Shown: positions 49,743-60,864, numbered from the stretch's first letter. The stretch is 64,000 nucleotides of DNA from Photobacterium indicum (GCF_003026215.1 NZ_PYOC01000002.1:925595-989594), one strand, 5' to 3'. Numbers and translations: made by a program. Notes: a model not told the origin generated them from the letters alone.

Positions 49743-50705
49743 TTAATTCAACAACTTAAGCAAGGCTAAATCGGCTTTTACAACACCGCTTGGTAAGGGT
49801 ATATATCCATCTTTTTCAACGACACTTTGCCCATTGTGCGATAAAACAAATTTAAAAAATTCAGCTAAAATCGGATCCAATGGTTTATTCGGATGCTTAT
49901 TAACATATACGTACAGGTAACGAGCTAGTGGGTAGCTGCCATTTATCGAATTCTCAATCGTTGCATCCACATAGTTATCTCCCTCTCTCGCTACTGGAAT
50001 CGCACGAATACCCGTCGTTTTATAACCAATACCAGAGTAACCAATCGCATTCAATGATGTTGATACCGACTGTACGACGGATGACGATCCTGGCTGCTCA
50101 TTAACATTATTAAGAAAATCACCTTTGCATAGTGCTCGTAGCTTAAAATAACCATACGTACCTGATACCGAATTTCGTCCAAAGCGTTGAATATCTCGGT
50201 CAACCCAGCGCCCTGTTAAACCTAATTGACCCCAACGTGTAATAGGCTGCGTTGCACCACAGCGATACGTTCGAGAATATACGGCATCAAGCTGCTCAAA
50301 ATTAATGCCCTTTAACGGGTTATCCTCATGAACAAACACTGCTAAAGCATCAATGGCGACACGAATAGCTGTTGGCTTATAACCGTATTCATGTTCAAAC
50401 GCTTCAATTTCTTTGGCCTTCATTTTACGGCTCATAGGGCCAAGTTGAGCCGTTGCTTCTGTTAATGCGGTAGGGGCTGTAGATGAACCTGCGGTTTGAA
50501 TTTGAATATTCACATTCGGGTATTTACGTTTAAATTCTTCGCCCCAATAGGTCATCAGATTGGCGAGCGTGTCTGAACCGACAGACGATAAATTACCAGA
50601 GACACCACTGATTTTTTGGTATTCGGCTAAATCAGCATCTAATGCCCAAGCATTGTGCATACTGAATGCTAATATCATGGGAAGAATACGGCGAATTACA
50701 CTCAT
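49743..50705 (-). CDS. pstS: Phosphate-binding protein, PstS-like
   Basis: 320 aa. A signal peptide ends at HNAWA; the mature protein is a PstS/PhoX-type periplasmic solute-binding protein. Phosphate-site stretches: [16 protein letters not shown] (N-terminal), [25 protein letters not shown] and [13 protein letters not shown]. It would feed PstCAB, encoded 5-10 kb away, instead of lying at the head of that operon as in E. coli. It follows phoR, separated by a terminator hairpin. No Pho box of its own was found, so how it is expressed is unclear. Confidence 0.92.
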   Translation of the reverse strand: MSVIRRILPMILAFSMHNAWALDADLAEYQKISGVSGNLSSVGSDTLANLMTYWGEEFKRKYPNVNIQIQTAGSSTAPTALTEATAQLGPMSRKMKAKEIEAFEHEYGYKPTAIRVAIDALAVFVHEDNPLKGINFEQLDAVYSRTYRCGATQPITRWGQLGLTGRWVDRDIQRFGRNSVSGTYGYFKLRALCKGDFLNNVNEQPGSSSVVQSVSTSLNAIGYSGIGYKTTGIRAIPVAREGDNYVDATIENSINGSYPLARYLYVYVNKHPNKPLDPILAEFFKFVLSHNGQSVVEKDGYIPLPSGVVKADLALLKLLN

Positions 50706-50751
50706 ATAAGATGGTTGTCCTTATACATTCAGCCAAAAATAAAATGGCAAA

Positions 50752-50771
50752 AGCGACCTTCTATGGTCGCT
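50752..50771 (-). terminator. Terminator of phoBR
   Basis: Minus-strand stem AGCGACC / GGTCGCT with a 6-nt loop followed by TTTGCCATTTTATTTTT, 29 bp after phoR and 47 bp before pstS. Confidence 0.75.
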
Positions 50772-50799
50772 ATTGATTGATGCTTTGTTCGCGTCGCTA

Positions 50800-52104
50800 T
50801 TATGCTGCTTTCGCTACTAATCGTTGAGGCAAGGTGAAAGAAAAGGTACTGCCCTTTTCTAATTCACTTTCAATCTCAAGTTGTGAATCGTGGTGGCTCA
50901 GCGCATGCTTCACAATAGCCAGGCCTAAGCCACTGCCACCCGTTTCACGTGAGCGCGCTTTATCAACCCGATAAAAACGCTCTGTTAAACGGTGAATATG
51001 TTGTGGTCCAATACCTTCTCCACTGTCAGTCACTTCCAACCTTGGTCCACCAGCAGAGAGATACCAACGCACTGTAATATTGGCATCGTTAGGGGTGTGT
51101 TTAACGGCATTATATACCAAGTTAGACACGGCACTGCGTAGCTGATCTTCATCACCGAAGACATTTAATGATGCATCAACATCAAACGTAAAGTGTTGAT
51201 TTTTATCACCACTTAACGAGATGGCCTCTTTCTCTAGAATGTCGAGCATGGCAGGAATATTAACGGTTTCTTCTAGCTCTATCGTCGGGGCTGCTTCAAT
51301 CTTAGAGAGCGTCAGTAACTGCTCAACTAAAGAGTTCATACGCACAAGTTGCTCGGTCATTACACCGTGTGCCTTACCCCACATTGGCCCCACCAGCATT
51401 TCTGGGTCTTTCGACATTTCCAGATAACCTTGCAGTACTGTCATTGGGGTGCGTAATTCATGAGAAACGTTAGCAAAGAAATTACGACGCATACCTTCTA
51501 ACTGCTTCAATTGAGAAACATCACGCACCACCATCAGGTATTCGCCTTCGGTATAACGCATGATACGCAGCTCTAATGTACGGTCATAATTAAGCGGTGA
51601 AGTGATTTCTAACGGATGCTCAAATTCTTGCTTGGCGATATAGCGAACAAAATCAGGGCTACGCAATAAATTACTGATCGGCTGGCCTGCATCATCTGGC
51701 CAACGTAAACCCAATAAGTGCTGTGCCAGTTTATTACACCAAACAATATTGCCTTCGCTTCTAAAAACAACAACGGCATCAGGCATAGATTCTGCGCCAT
51801 TTCGGAAACGGCGAATTAATGTAGCAAGTTCTCGACGACGACGGCGATTACGCTGCTGCAAACGATACATGCCATTAAAAAGCGGTTCCCAGCTACCGGA
51901 ACCAGAAGGGGGAGTCAGGCTACGTTCTTTCCATAGCCAGTCAGACATCTTCAATTGATTATGAAAATGCCAGATTAACTGAATCCAGGTTGCAACCAAT
52001 AAGAACCACGGCAAATAGCCAAACACTAAACCGAGAATTACCCAAGGAAAGTAAAAAAGAGCCAGTTCCAAAACCAGCTTTTTCCACGACAACCGCTCAA
52101 CCAT
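50800..52104 (-). CDS. phoR: Phosphate regulon sensor kinase PhoR
   Basis: 434 aa membrane histidine kinase. Two adjacent N-terminal spans (about 10-47) lack a real periplasmic sensor, as in E. coli. A PAS domain follows (about 100-200), then His215 in the H-box [22 protein letters not shown] and the ATPase domain with [20 protein letters not shown] and [13 protein letters not shown]. It reads Pst/PhoU state and phosphorylates PhoB. It is 165 bp after phoB in the same direction. Confidence 0.97.
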   Translation of the reverse strand: MVERLSWKKLVLELALFYFPWVILGLVFGYLPWFLLVATWIQLIWHFHNQLKMSDWLWKERSLTPPSGSGSWEPLFNGMYRLQQRNRRRRRELATLIRRFRNGAESMPDAVVVFRSEGNIVWCNKLAQHLLGLRWPDDAGQPISNLLRSPDFVRYIAKQEFEHPLEITSPLNYDRTLELRIMRYTEGEYLMVVRDVSQLKQLEGMRRNFFANVSHELRTPMTVLQGYLEMSKDPEMLVGPMWGKAHGVMTEQLVRMNSLVEQLLTLSKIEAAPTIELEETVNIPAMLDILEKEAISLSGDKNQHFTFDVDASLNVFGDEDQLRSAVSNLVYNAVKHTPNDANITVRWYLSAGGPRLEVTDSGEGIGPQHIHRLTERFYRVDKARSRETGGSGLGLAIVKHALSHHDSQLEIESELEKGSTFSFTLPQRLVAKAA

Positions 52105-52269
52105 TAAAACTCCATATCAATGAAGATTAGCTCTCGCCCCTTCATCGCTTTTCAATATACTTCTGTTCTCTCATTCACCGTGTGGCAATAGAGATCATAC
52201 TTTGCTGTTGATAGACACTGTTTATAAAACAGTCACTGTACTAAACGATCGTTATACTAAAGCACACCA

Positions 52270-52959
52270 TTACAAACGTGTCGAGAATCGGTAACCCGCA
52301 CCACGCACTGTTTGTACCATTTTATCGTGCCCGCCCGCTTCAAGCGCTTTACGTAAACGACGAATGTGTACATCAACCGTGCGATCTTCAACATACACGT
52401 TAGTACCCCACACATTGTTCAATAGCTGCTCACGACTATACACACGCTCTTGGTGTGTCATAAAGAAATGCAGCATCTTAAACTCTGTTGGCCCCATGTC
52501 TAATGGTTCATCATTCGTTGTTACACGGTGCGACACAGGATCTAACTTTAAACCTTGTACATCAATAACATCATCCAATGACGTAGGTGATACACGACGC
52601 ATTACCGCTTTAAGACGTGCCATTAGCTCTTTAGGTGAAAATGGTTTGGTGATGTAATCATCAGCGCCCACTTCAAGGCCACGCACTTTATCTTCTTCTT
52701 CACCACGTGCAGTTAACATTACTACAGGGATCTGACGCGTTAGCTCATCACGCTTTAGGTGCTTAATCAGGTTAATGCCTGAGCCACCCGGTAACATCCA
52801 ATCCATTAGAATTAATTCAGGATAAGGTTCACAAATTTTTTCTAATGCATCATCATAATCTTCGGCTTCAATTGGTTGATAGCCTTTTTGTTCTAGAACA
52901 AAACACAACATCTCGCGGATTGGTGCTTCGTCTTCTACAACAAGAATCCTTCTTACCAT
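52270..52959 (-). CDS. phoB: Phosphate regulon response regulator PhoB
   Basis: 229 aa. The receiver domain has Asp53 (LMDWMLPG) as the phosphorylation site, Asp10 (VVEDEAPI) and Lys105 ([11 protein letters not shown]). The C-terminal winged helix ends [10 protein letters not shown] and has [23 protein letters not shown]. PhoB binds Pho boxes; the ones found here are in front of pstC and of phoB itself, so autoactivation is likely. Confidence 0.98.
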   Translation of the reverse strand: MVRRILVVEDEAPIREMLCFVLEQKGYQPIEAEDYDDALEKICEPYPELILMDWMLPGGSGINLIKHLKRDELTRQIPVVMLTARGEEEDKVRGLEVGADDYITKPFSPKELMARLKAVMRRVSPTSLDDVIDVQGLKLDPVSHRVTTNDEPLDMGPTEFKMLHFFMTHQERVYSREQLLNNVWGTNVYVEDRTVDVHIRRLRKALEAGGHDKMVQTVRGAGYRFSTRL

Positions 52960-52996
52960 AGTGATACTTACCTAGTAGTTGCTGTATTTGAGCGTC

Positions 52997-53030
52997 ATTA
53001 TGTGTGTTAAGTATGACACTTTTGTGACTC
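52997..53030 (-). promoter_or_regulatory. PhoB-dependent promoter of phoB (Pho box plus -10)
   Basis: Minus-strand GAGTCACAAAAGTGTCAT (53013-53030) is a Pho box with one good and one weaker heptamer. A -10, CATAAT (52997-53002), lies exactly 10 bp downstream, the same geometry as at pstC. It lies 54 bp before the phoB ATG. Confidence 0.87.
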
Positions 53031-53126
53031 TTGGCGATAAAAACGTAACCAAGTGTTTATCTAAGTGCAATGCATCTGGTGTCTTATTGTCTTAATGACT
53101 CTTCATATGTATTCAATTAGTTACGT

Positions 53127-56100
53127 TTAGCCCTTAATTGATACTTGGCTACGACCGCCACCGACTGCCTCTACCGCAACCTGTACACCAATACGTTCGA
53201 CCAGTGTGCCCACATGTGAAATCACCCCAATCTGACGCCCATCGGCCTGTAATGCATCAAGGCAAGCTAATGCCATCTCTAAACTATCAGGATCTAATGT
53301 GCCGAAGCCTTCATCGATAAACAAAGAGCCTAGCTGACGCGTATCCGCAGCCAGTGAAGCAAGCGCTAACGCCAAAGAAAGAGACACTAAGAAACTTTCA
53401 CCACCCGATAGTGATTCAACACTGCGCACTTCATCCCCCATATCATGGTCGATCACTTGCAGTGCTAACGGGCTGCCCGGTACGGGCTGTAAAGCATAGC
53501 GTGGTGCTAAATCTTGCAGATGCTCATTGGCTAAAATTACCAATTGTTGCAATGTTAAACCCTGCGCCAAAGTACGGAACTTATTACCCGTCGCCGAACC
53601 AATCAGCTCATTCATTTGTAGCCACAATTCGGTTTGCGTTTGCTGCTTTATAAGCTGCTGAGTCAATTCGCCTGATTGTAACTCAGCTTGTTTCGCCAAC
53701 TCTAATTGTTGACGATGTTGGAAGACTTGCTCATCCAGTGCACTTTTTTGCTGGTTCCAATCAGCAACTAATTCAGCTTGCTGCTCACTGTCTTCTGCCA
53801 GCTCATGCTGTACTAACCACTGATGTGATAAAGCTGCTAATGCTTGATGTTCAATAACCGCTTGTTCGCGTTCCACTAATACCGTTAACGCGGAAGATAG
53901 CGCCTGTTCAATCAACTTTAGCGCTTCACGCTCTTGAGTTAACCACGCATCGTCTTTGCTCAGTAGTGCCGTAAGCTGTTGTTCGGTTAACGTTAGCTTT
54001 TGCTGCCATTCATTCCAACGTATTACTGCTTTTTGTTGTTCTTTCTGCGTCTCTATTTGTTGCTGTTGGACACTTTTCAGTGCGGCATCTGCGGCTGCTT
54101 GTGCTTCACCCGACTGACGTTGCACCGCTTGTATTTGGGTTAGTGATTCTTGTTGCGTTTTTAACGTTTGTTTATGTTGCTGCTCTACTTGCTGTAGATT
54201 TTTTTCACCAATAATCTCGACGCGTTTTAACCAAATTTGTTGAATGTCTTTTTTCAGCAACGCGACTTTTTCACCCGTGGTTGAACATTGCTTTTGGGTA
54301 TTTTGCAGTAACGTTTCTGCTTCTGCTATTTTAGGCGCAAGCTCTGCCAGTAACTTTTCACTAGCCAGTAAGTCACGTTGGTTAGCCATGAACTGTTGAA
54401 CATCCAGATTAAGCTGCAGGAAGAATCCTTCTTCACCTTGTGCTTTTAATTGCTCAAGCCACACGTTGCTGGTGTATTGCTCATTCAATGCATTCGAGCG
54501 TGACGTTCGTATTGCCTCTTGAGTTGCGCTTTGCTTTTCAAGTGATTTAAGACGCTCTTGCCATTGCATAGCGGCTTGCGCTAACTCATGAAGCTGCTTG
54601 GTTAACTTTGACTCATCCTGTTGAAGCTGCTGTAGCTGAGTGTGCAACTGACGCCCCAACACGATTTGCTGCTGACGTTGTTCACCGCTTTGCTGTAGTT
54701 TTCTTAGATCATTGTCAGCCTGTTCAACGTCTTGCTGCCATTGGAGCAATTGCTGGTTGAGTGTTTGAAGATCAGCTTGTGGCTGTATTACTTCAGCACT
54801 ATTTACTGCGAGAAATATGCTTTCATACTGCGTGTATAACTGCTCAATACGGATATTAAGCTGCTGAAATTCAGTATTAAGCAAGACCAAACGTTGCTGA
54901 TCTCTAGGTAATGATTGCTGAAGCTGGCGTCGTTCGACATCACCATCTTGCAGTTGCTTAGTCAGCGTTTGTAAGCGTTGTTGTTGGCTTTGTAATAATC
55001 CATCAACAACAGGATTACTGATCGCATAAGGATGCTCAAGCGAACCACACAACGGACAAGCTTCTTCATCTTTTAATTCATTGCGGTAATCACCCAAATT
55101 CATGACAGCGCGACTTTGCTGCAGCATGTACTCAACTTCTTTCTGCTGAACCGAAAGAATATCAATTTCTGGCTGCAATACCGTTAGACGTTGCTCTGAT
55201 TGCGCTAACACACCCTGTAATTCATGCTGCTCTGTTTGCAACTTGCCAGCTTGAACTAGCAGCGATACCCATTCTTTGGTTCCCGAAATAGCCTGACGCA
55301 ATACATCGCGATGTTGCTGCTTTTCTGCGTACTGTGCGCGCTCTTGCGTTTGCTGTTGCTCTAACCGTTCAAGATCAAGCGTTTTGCTTTGCGCTTCACA
55401 ATCCGATTTATTAATTTTCAGTGTTTGTACTTGCAGCTCTAGTACTACCCGCTGCTGCTGATTATTGTCTTGTTCAAATTCTATTTGCAGCTTTTCTTTA
55501 CGCAGTACCGAGTAAGCGCGGTGTGCCGCTAAATATTGCTGTAGGTTATCTTCAACAGAAGCATATTGCTCAGCCACACCTTTGAATGTATGGCTTTGCT
55601 CAAGAGCAGCCGACAATTGCAGCTGACGCTGCTGCTGCACTTGTTGTTGCTGTTGAATTACCTGAAGATGTTGCTGCTGCTCTGTGATAATAACGCTATA
55701 TTGCTGAAAGACATTTTCCTGCTCAGTTAACTGAATACGCAAACCATCGGCTTGCTGATCCCACTTAGCGGCTTCTTTTATTTTGGGTTCTAATTGTTGC
55801 CACTCTTGCTCAAGCTGGTTTAACGCTTCTGCCGCTTGCTTTGCCTGTAAATCTGCATCTACACACTTTTGTTGCTCTGTTGCTAATTGTTTTTCTGTGA
55901 GAACGAGTGCTTGTTCAATCTTGGTTAATTGTGAGCTGACCTGTTGAAGCAAAGAAAAATCACGATGGGCTGGCTGTGCTTTTTCAATGAGCGTTAATTG
56001 ATCATAACGCGGCAGAGCCTGTTCTTTTTGCTGTTGAGCTTCTGTGCTTTTTAGCTGCGTTTCAGCCACACGAGCTGCTAACACTGACTCAGTTTTTAAC

Positions 56101-56897
56101 GTTTGTTGGTGTTGTTTAAATTCGTTTAGCTGGGCATCTAATTGCTGTACTTGTTGTTTTAATTGCTCACATTGGGTACTTAGCAATTGCTTTTCATCGT
56201 CCGATAACAATGCAATATCACCCAATTTATCTTGTAGCTGAGTTAATGCCTGCTTTTCAACACGAGCACGCTCATAAGCTGCCACTGACAATTGTCCGTA
56301 TATTTCACCGCCCGTCATGCGTTCTAGCAATGCAGCTCTATCATCAGCCCCCGCTTTTAAGAACGCGGCAAACTCCCCTTGCGGCAACATCACCGCACGG
56401 CGAAACTGTTCGAAGGTTAAGCCGATCAAGCGTTCGATTTCAGCTTGTAGTTCTTGCTTCTTACCCGCAAAACGCTGCCCAGTATCGAGGTTTTCAAGCC
56501 ATTGTTCTGCAGCTTGAACTCGCCCTTCAGCACGCCCGCGAGCACGACGAACATGCCAATGCGATCGCCAATGGCTACCGTCGTTGGCAACAAAATCAAC
56601 TTCGGTAAATGCCTCTGCTTTGCCGCGAGATAAAATACTTCTTACATCGTTCGCTTTAATTCGGTTTTCATCACTATCACGCCCAATTTCAGCATCATTT
56701 TTTTTATTCGATTGCAGACGAGGAATACGATCGTATAACGCTAGGCAAATCGCATCTAGTAAGGTCGATTTACCTGCACCGGTTTTTCCCGTTATTGCAA
56801 ATAAACCCGCTTCACCTAGACGACCACCCGCAAAATCGATATCAAATTTGCTTTGTAAGCTGGCAAGGTTCTCACCTCGTAATGCTAAAATTTTCAT
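53127..56897 (-). CDS. sbcC: SbcC nuclease subunit (SMC-like ATPase), long Q-rich form
   Basis: 1256 aa, about 200 more than E. coli SbcC. Walker A is GKTGAGKS (37-44); the zinc hook CPLCGS is at Cys614/Cys617, near the middle; the signature SLSGGESFLVSLSLALA and Walker B FIDEGFGTLD are near the C terminus. The two coiled-coil arms are glutamine rich (runs such as QQQQQVQQQRQLQ). SbcCD cuts hairpins and protein-blocked DNA ends. Its ATG shares one base with the sbcD stop (TAATG), so the two are coupled. Confidence 0.97.
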   Translation of the reverse strand: MKILALRGENLASLQSKFDIDFAGGRLGEAGLFAITGKTGAGKSTLLDAICLALYDRIPRLQSNKKNDAEIGRDSDENRIKANDVRSILSRGKAEAFTEVDFVANDGSHWRSHWHVRRARGRAEGRVQAAEQWLENLDTGQRFAGKKQELQAEIERLIGLTFEQFRRAVMLPQGEFAAFLKAGADDRAALLERMTGGEIYGQLSVAAYERARVEKQALTQLQDKLGDIALLSDDEKQLLSTQCEQLKQQVQQLDAQLNEFKQHQQTLKTESVLAARVAETQLKSTEAQQQKEQALPRYDQLTLIEKAQPAHRDFSLLQQVSSQLTKIEQALVLTEKQLATEQQKCVDADLQAKQAAEALNQLEQEWQQLEPKIKEAAKWDQQADGLRIQLTEQENVFQQYSVIITEQQQHLQVIQQQQQVQQQRQLQLSAALEQSHTFKGVAEQYASVEDNLQQYLAAHRAYSVLRKEKLQIEFEQDNNQQQRVVLELQVQTLKINKSDCEAQSKTLDLERLEQQQTQERAQYAEKQQHRDVLRQAISGTKEWVSLLVQAGKLQTEQHELQGVLAQSEQRLTVLQPEIDILSVQQKEVEYMLQQSRAVMNLGDYRNELKDEEACPLCGSLEHPYAISNPVVDGLLQSQQQRLQTLTKQLQDGDVERRQLQQSLPRDQQRLVLLNTEFQQLNIRIEQLYTQYESIFLAVNSAEVIQPQADLQTLNQQLLQWQQDVEQADNDLRKLQQSGEQRQQQIVLGRQLHTQLQQLQQDESKLTKQLHELAQAAMQWQERLKSLEKQSATQEAIRTSRSNALNEQYTSNVWLEQLKAQGEEGFFLQLNLDVQQFMANQRDLLASEKLLAELAPKIAEAETLLQNTQKQCSTTGEKVALLKKDIQQIWLKRVEIIGEKNLQQVEQQHKQTLKTQQESLTQIQAVQRQSGEAQAAADAALKSVQQQQIETQKEQQKAVIRWNEWQQKLTLTEQQLTALLSKDDAWLTQEREALKLIEQALSSALTVLVEREQAVIEHQALAALSHQWLVQHELAEDSEQQAELVADWNQQKSALDEQVFQHRQQLELAKQAELQSGELTQQLIKQQTQTELWLQMNELIGSATGNKFRTLAQGLTLQQLVILANEHLQDLAPRYALQPVPGSPLALQVIDHDMGDEVRSVESLSGGESFLVSLSLALALASLAADTRQLGSLFIDEGFGTLDPDSLEMALACLDALQADGRQIGVISHVGTLVERIGVQVAVEAVGGGRSQVSIKG

Positions 56898-58162
56898 TAT
56901 TTGCCACCTTCACTACGCACTGCATCACCATCTTGGGCATCTTCAACTTGAATCAATAACTGTTCGAAAGCAGATGCCATCGCTTCATCTGGCTCACCTT
57001 GATATTTCTTCGCCCAACTTAAGGCGAACACTTGCTCGGGTGAAACATCTGATAAACGTCGATGATTCAACGAATCTTGTTGCTCTTGTTGCTGATAATG
57101 CGGGGTGATTTTAGCTAATCGCACGGCTTTACCATCGATGGCTTGTAATACTTTTTCTCGCAATAATGCTTGAGGTTTATCAAGCAGTACGTGCACTTCT
57201 AAAAATGGTTGTTGCTCACGGGGTACCTCATCAACCGATAGCGCTTCAAGCGCTTCCAACACTTGATCGAGTGGAGCCGGCGATGATGGCACTTTCAACA
57301 TATCAACGGTACGAGGAATCATTATCGACTCAATTTGGCTGACGGCTTTACCATCGAGTTCAACAATAACCGCTTGGTGGGCATAATTGCGTTCAGACAT
57401 TGATAGCGGAATTGGCGAACCGCAATAACGAACATGTTCTTTCTTGGCCACACGCTGGGCTAAATGCAAATGCCCAAGAGCAACATAGGTTATATCGTCA
57501 GCAAATATGGATGCAGGCAAGGCATGTTGATTACCACCCAAAACACGACGTTCCGACATTTCAGATAATTTGCCAGACGCCATATACGCATGCCCCATAC
57601 CGATCAATGCTTGCTGATCTGTCTGTAACGCACGAGCAGCCTCTGTCATTTCGCCATATAAGGTTTCTACGCCTTTAATCAGACGATCATCATCTTCATC
57701 AAGATCTTCAGTACGCAAATCGGCGCTGCGTAAAAAAGGCACGGCTAATATCCAAGCTGCTTGCTCGCCTTGTTTGTTCGTAATCGGAATCAACATGCGC
57801 TCGTGATCAAGCTGTCCACTTTCATCACGGTGAATACCGCCCACCATGTGCAAATCAAAAGCTTTCAATAATTCATGTGGGGCATCTAACTTACTTGGAG
57901 AATCATGGTTTCCCCCAATCATCACCACATCAAGGTTTGGCAAACTTTTCGCGACACGCGCAAGAAATCGATACAGCATGCGCCACGCACTTGCCGGAGG
58001 ATTTGCAGTATCAAAAATATCGCCCGCAACCAACAAGGCATCAATCTGCTGTTGTTCCAAAGTATCGGCTAACCAATCTAAAAAAGTTTGATGTTCATAA
58101 TCACGACTATAACCATGTAGCTGGTGTCCGAGATGCCAATCTGATGTGTGAAGAATTTTCAT
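56897..58162 (-). CDS. sbcD: SbcD nuclease subunit (Mre11 type)
   Basis: 421 aa. The five phosphodiesterase motifs are seen: HTSDWHLGHQL, VAGDIFDTANP, IGGNHDSPSK, GMGHAYMASG and ALGHLHLAQ. These bind two Mn ions for nuclease activity. The start MKILHTSDWHLG at 58162 matches E. coli SbcD; a TTG at 58180 is an alternative with GGAAG farther upstream, since no good ribosome site precedes 58162. It is the first gene of sbcDC and diverges from rdgC. Confidence 0.96.
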   Translation of the reverse strand: MKILHTSDWHLGHQLHGYSRDYEHQTFLDWLADTLEQQQIDALLVAGDIFDTANPPASAWRMLYRFLARVAKSLPNLDVVMIGGNHDSPSKLDAPHELLKAFDLHMVGGIHRDESGQLDHERMLIPITNKQGEQAAWILAVPFLRSADLRTEDLDEDDDRLIKGVETLYGEMTEAARALQTDQQALIGMGHAYMASGKLSEMSERRVLGGNQHALPASIFADDITYVALGHLHLAQRVAKKEHVRYCGSPIPLSMSERNYAHQAVIVELDGKAVSQIESIMIPRTVDMLKVPSSPAPLDQVLEALEALSVDEVPREQQPFLEVHVLLDKPQALLREKVLQAIDGKAVRLAKITPHYQQQEQQDSLNHRRLSDVSPEQVFALSWAKKYQGEPDEAMASAFEQLLIQVEDAQDGDAVRSEGGK

Positions 58163-58316
58163 TATGATATGTATGCGCAAGCCAAGAAAAACTTCCTCGA
58201 TTGTACCCTACAAATCGTAATATCCACGCAAATCCTCATCAGAAAAATTGCGACAAAACCGCAGCAATACAATAGTATTAAGCCTCAAATGCACAACCCT
58301 AGGATTTGTAACTACC

Positions 58317-59231
58317 ATGATGTGGTTTAAAAACATACTGACCTATCGCTTTACCCGTGAAATCGACTTAAACCCTGAGCAGATCGAAAAACAGTTGGAA
58401 GAATTCCGCTTCACACCTTGTGGTAGCCAAGACATCCAAAAGTTTGGTTGGGTACATGCGCTAGGTAAGCACGGTGATATGTTCACTCACGTCGTCGGTG
58501 ACAACATTCTTGTTTGCGTACGTAAAGAAGAAAAAATGCTGCCTTCTTCTGTCATTAAAGAATCGCTTAATGCAAAAGTAGAAATGCAGGAACAAGAGCT
58601 GGCTCGTAAGCTGAAGAAAAGCGAAAAAGACTCGATTAAAGACGACATCGTGATGGATCTTTTACCACGCGCATTTAGCCGTCATCAGCAAACCTACGCA
58701 CTGATCATGCCGAAACAAGGCTACATTGTGGTTGATGCAGGTAGCTACAAGAAGGCTGAAGATTTACTGGCGCTATTGCGTAAATCTATCGGTTCATTGC
58801 CGGTTGTGCCTGTAACGCCAGAAAAGCCTGCAGAACTGACAATGACAGAGTGGGTACGTTCAAATACCTCGCCAACAGGCTTCACTATTGGTGAAGAAGC
58901 TGAATTTAAAGCCATTCTTGAAGAAGGTGGCGTTATCCGCTGCAAGCAACAAGATCTAAGCTGTGACGAAATTCTGGCACACATTGAAGCAGATAAGCTG
59001 GTCACTAAGCTTTCGCTTAACTGGCAAGACCGTATTGATTTCATTCTTGCAGATGATTTAAGCGTTAAACGTCTGAAATTCTCTGATGAGATCAAAGATC
59101 AAAACGAGGATATCGACCGTGAAGATATGGCAGCTCGTATTGATGCAGACTTATCACTCATGTGTGGTGAATTCTCGGTATTCTTACCAAACGTCTTTGA
59201 AGTGTTGGGTGGTTTAGAAGAAAAAGGTTAA
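58317..59231 (+). CDS. rdgC: Recombination-associated protein RdgC
   Basis: 304 aa, the E. coli length. RdgC is a ring-shaped dsDNA-binding protein that limits RecA. The start [12 protein letters not shown] at 58317 corresponds to E. coli MLWFKN; an ATG three bases later (58320) is possible and an open frame from 58248 is rejected. Typical stretches are [45 protein letters not shown] and [16 protein letters not shown]. It diverges from sbcDC, a neat pairing of recombination genes, and ends in its own terminator. Confidence 0.97.
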   Translation: MMWFKNILTYRFTREIDLNPEQIEKQLEEFRFTPCGSQDIQKFGWVHALGKHGDMFTHVVGDNILVCVRKEEKMLPSSVIKESLNAKVEMQEQELARKLKKSEKDSIKDDIVMDLLPRAFSRHQQTYALIMPKQGYIVVDAGSYKKAEDLLALLRKSIGSLPVVPVTPEKPAELTMTEWVRSNTSPTGFTIGEEAEFKAILEEGGVIRCKQQDLSCDEILAHIEADKLVTKLSLNWQDRIDFILADDLSVKRLKFSDEIKDQNEDIDREDMAARIDADLSLMCGEFSVFLPNVFEVLGGLEEKG

Positions 59232-59257
59232 TCCTTCTCTATAGCCAGTCAAACATT

Positions 59258-59284
59258 AAAAAGAGCGCTTCGGCGCTCTTTTTT
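59258..59284 (+). terminator. Intrinsic terminator of rdgC
   Basis: Stem AAAAAGAGCGC / GCGCTCTTTTT with a TTCG tetraloop. Confidence 0.93.
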
Positions 59285-59453
59285 ACAGCTGTTAGCTCCA
59301 CTTTCCAGATTCATCCTGTTTTTGCATACCGGAATAACCACTTTTTTTGCCTGATAATTGCTATGAGGCACCGATCACAGTAAAATCCGCGCTCCTTCCG
59401 CATCACTAGGTGATTGCGGCCTGATTTGCAATCAGACAACGAGAATTTGAGAT

Positions 59454-60860
59454 ATGTTTAAACCTGAATTGTTATCCCCTGCGGGCAGCCTTAAAAACAT
59501 GCGCTACGCTTTTGCGTACGGTGCAGATGCCGTCTATGCTGGCCAACCACGTTATAGCCTTCGTGTTCGTAACAACGAGTTCAATCACGAAAACCTTAAG
59601 ATTGGTATCGACGAAGCACATGCGCAAGGCAAAAAGCTATACGTGGTATGTAACATTCAGCCACATAACTCAAAATTAAAGACCTTTATTCGCGATCTTA
59701 AACCTATCGTAGAAATGGGCCCAGACGCCTTAATCATGTCTGATCCAGGCCTTATCATGATGGTACGAGAAAGCTTTCCTGATGTGGTTATTCACTTATC
59801 AGTACAAGCGAACGCCGTTAACTGGGCAACCGTTAAGTTCTGGTCTACCCAAGGGGTTGAGCGCGTTATTCTTTCTCGTGAGCTATCACTAGAAGAAATC
59901 GAAGAAATTCGCGAACACTGCCCTGAAACAGAACTAGAAATTTTTGTTCACGGTGCACTTTGCATGGCTTATTCAGGCCGTTGCCTTCTGTCTGGCTACA
60001 TGAACAAGCGTGACCCAAATCAAGGTACGTGTACTAACGCTTGTCGTTGGGAATACAAAGCAGAAGCAGCAAAAGAAAACGAGAACGGCCAGATCGTAGA
60101 AGCAAAGTCTGCTGATACTGGTGTTAACGTACAGGAAGTTGAAGTACAAGAAACTCGCCCTGACAACACTCTTGGTCTTGGTAAGCCAACGGATGAAGTG
60201 ATTCTGCTTTCTGAATCTCACCGTCCTGAAGAAAAAATGGCTGCTTTTGAAGATGAGCACGGCACCTATATCATGAACTCGAAAGACCTACGTGCTATCC
60301 AGCATGTAGAGCGTCTAACGAAGATGGGTGTGCACTCATTAAAAATTGAAGGTCGTACGAAATCTTTCTACTACTGTGCACGTACAGCTCAGGTTTACCG
60401 TAAAGCCATTGATGATGCAGTAGCTGGCAAACCATTTGATGAAAGCCTAATGGGCACACTAGAAAGCCTTGCTCACCGCGGCTACACCGAAGGTTTCTTA
60501 CGTCGTCATACACATGACGCGTACCAAAACTACGAATACGGTTACTCTATTTCTGATACTCAACAATTTGTCGGTGAGTTCACAGGTAAGCGCCGTGGTG
60601 ATCTTGCTGAAGTAGATGTTAAGAATAAATTCATGGTTGGTGACAGCCTTGAAGTGATGACACCGCAAGGCAACGTTGTTTTCACGCTTGAAATGATGGA
60701 AAACCGCAAGTCAGAATCTGTTGATGATGCAAAAGGTAATGGCCACTTTATGTTTATCCCAGTACCTGCAGACATGGACTTAGAGTACGGCCTACTAATG
60801 CGTAACCTAAGCAATGGTCAGGATACTCGTAGCCCTCACGGTTCTGTAGACGGTAAATAA
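59454..60860 (+). CDS. trhP: tRNA 5-hydroxyuridine synthesis protein TrhP (U32 family)
   Basis: 468 aa, U32 peptidase-like family, formerly YegQ. It starts MFKPELLSPAGSLKNMRYAF. The Cys-rich signature runs from Cys170 (HGALCMAYSGRCLLSGYMN ... GTCTNACRW) and likely binds a 4Fe-4S cluster. TrhP makes ho5U at position 34 of several tRNAs, using prephenate. The segment about 200-245 (EAAKENENGQIVEAKS...) is acidic and variable. It is followed 4 bp later by the ferredoxin gene yfhL, which suggests that the ferredoxin serves the enzyme. Confidence 0.95.
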   Translation: MFKPELLSPAGSLKNMRYAFAYGADAVYAGQPRYSLRVRNNEFNHENLKIGIDEAHAQGKKLYVVCNIQPHNSKLKTFIRDLKPIVEMGPDALIMSDPGLIMMVRESFPDVVIHLSVQANAVNWATVKFWSTQGVERVILSRELSLEEIEEIREHCPETELEIFVHGALCMAYSGRCLLSGYMNKRDPNQGTCTNACRWEYKAEAAKENENGQIVEAKSADTGVNVQEVEVQETRPDNTLGLGKPTDEVILLSESHRPEEKMAAFEDEHGTYIMNSKDLRAIQHVERLTKMGVHSLKIEGRTKSFYYCARTAQVYRKAIDDAVAGKPFDESLMGTLESLAHRGYTEGFLRRHTHDAYQNYEYGYSISDTQQFVGEFTGKRRGDLAEVDVKNKFMVGDSLEVMTPQGNVVFTLEMMENRKSESVDDAKGNGHFMFIPVPADMDLEYGLLMRNLSNGQDTRSPHGSVDGK

Positions 60861-60864
60861 TCTG

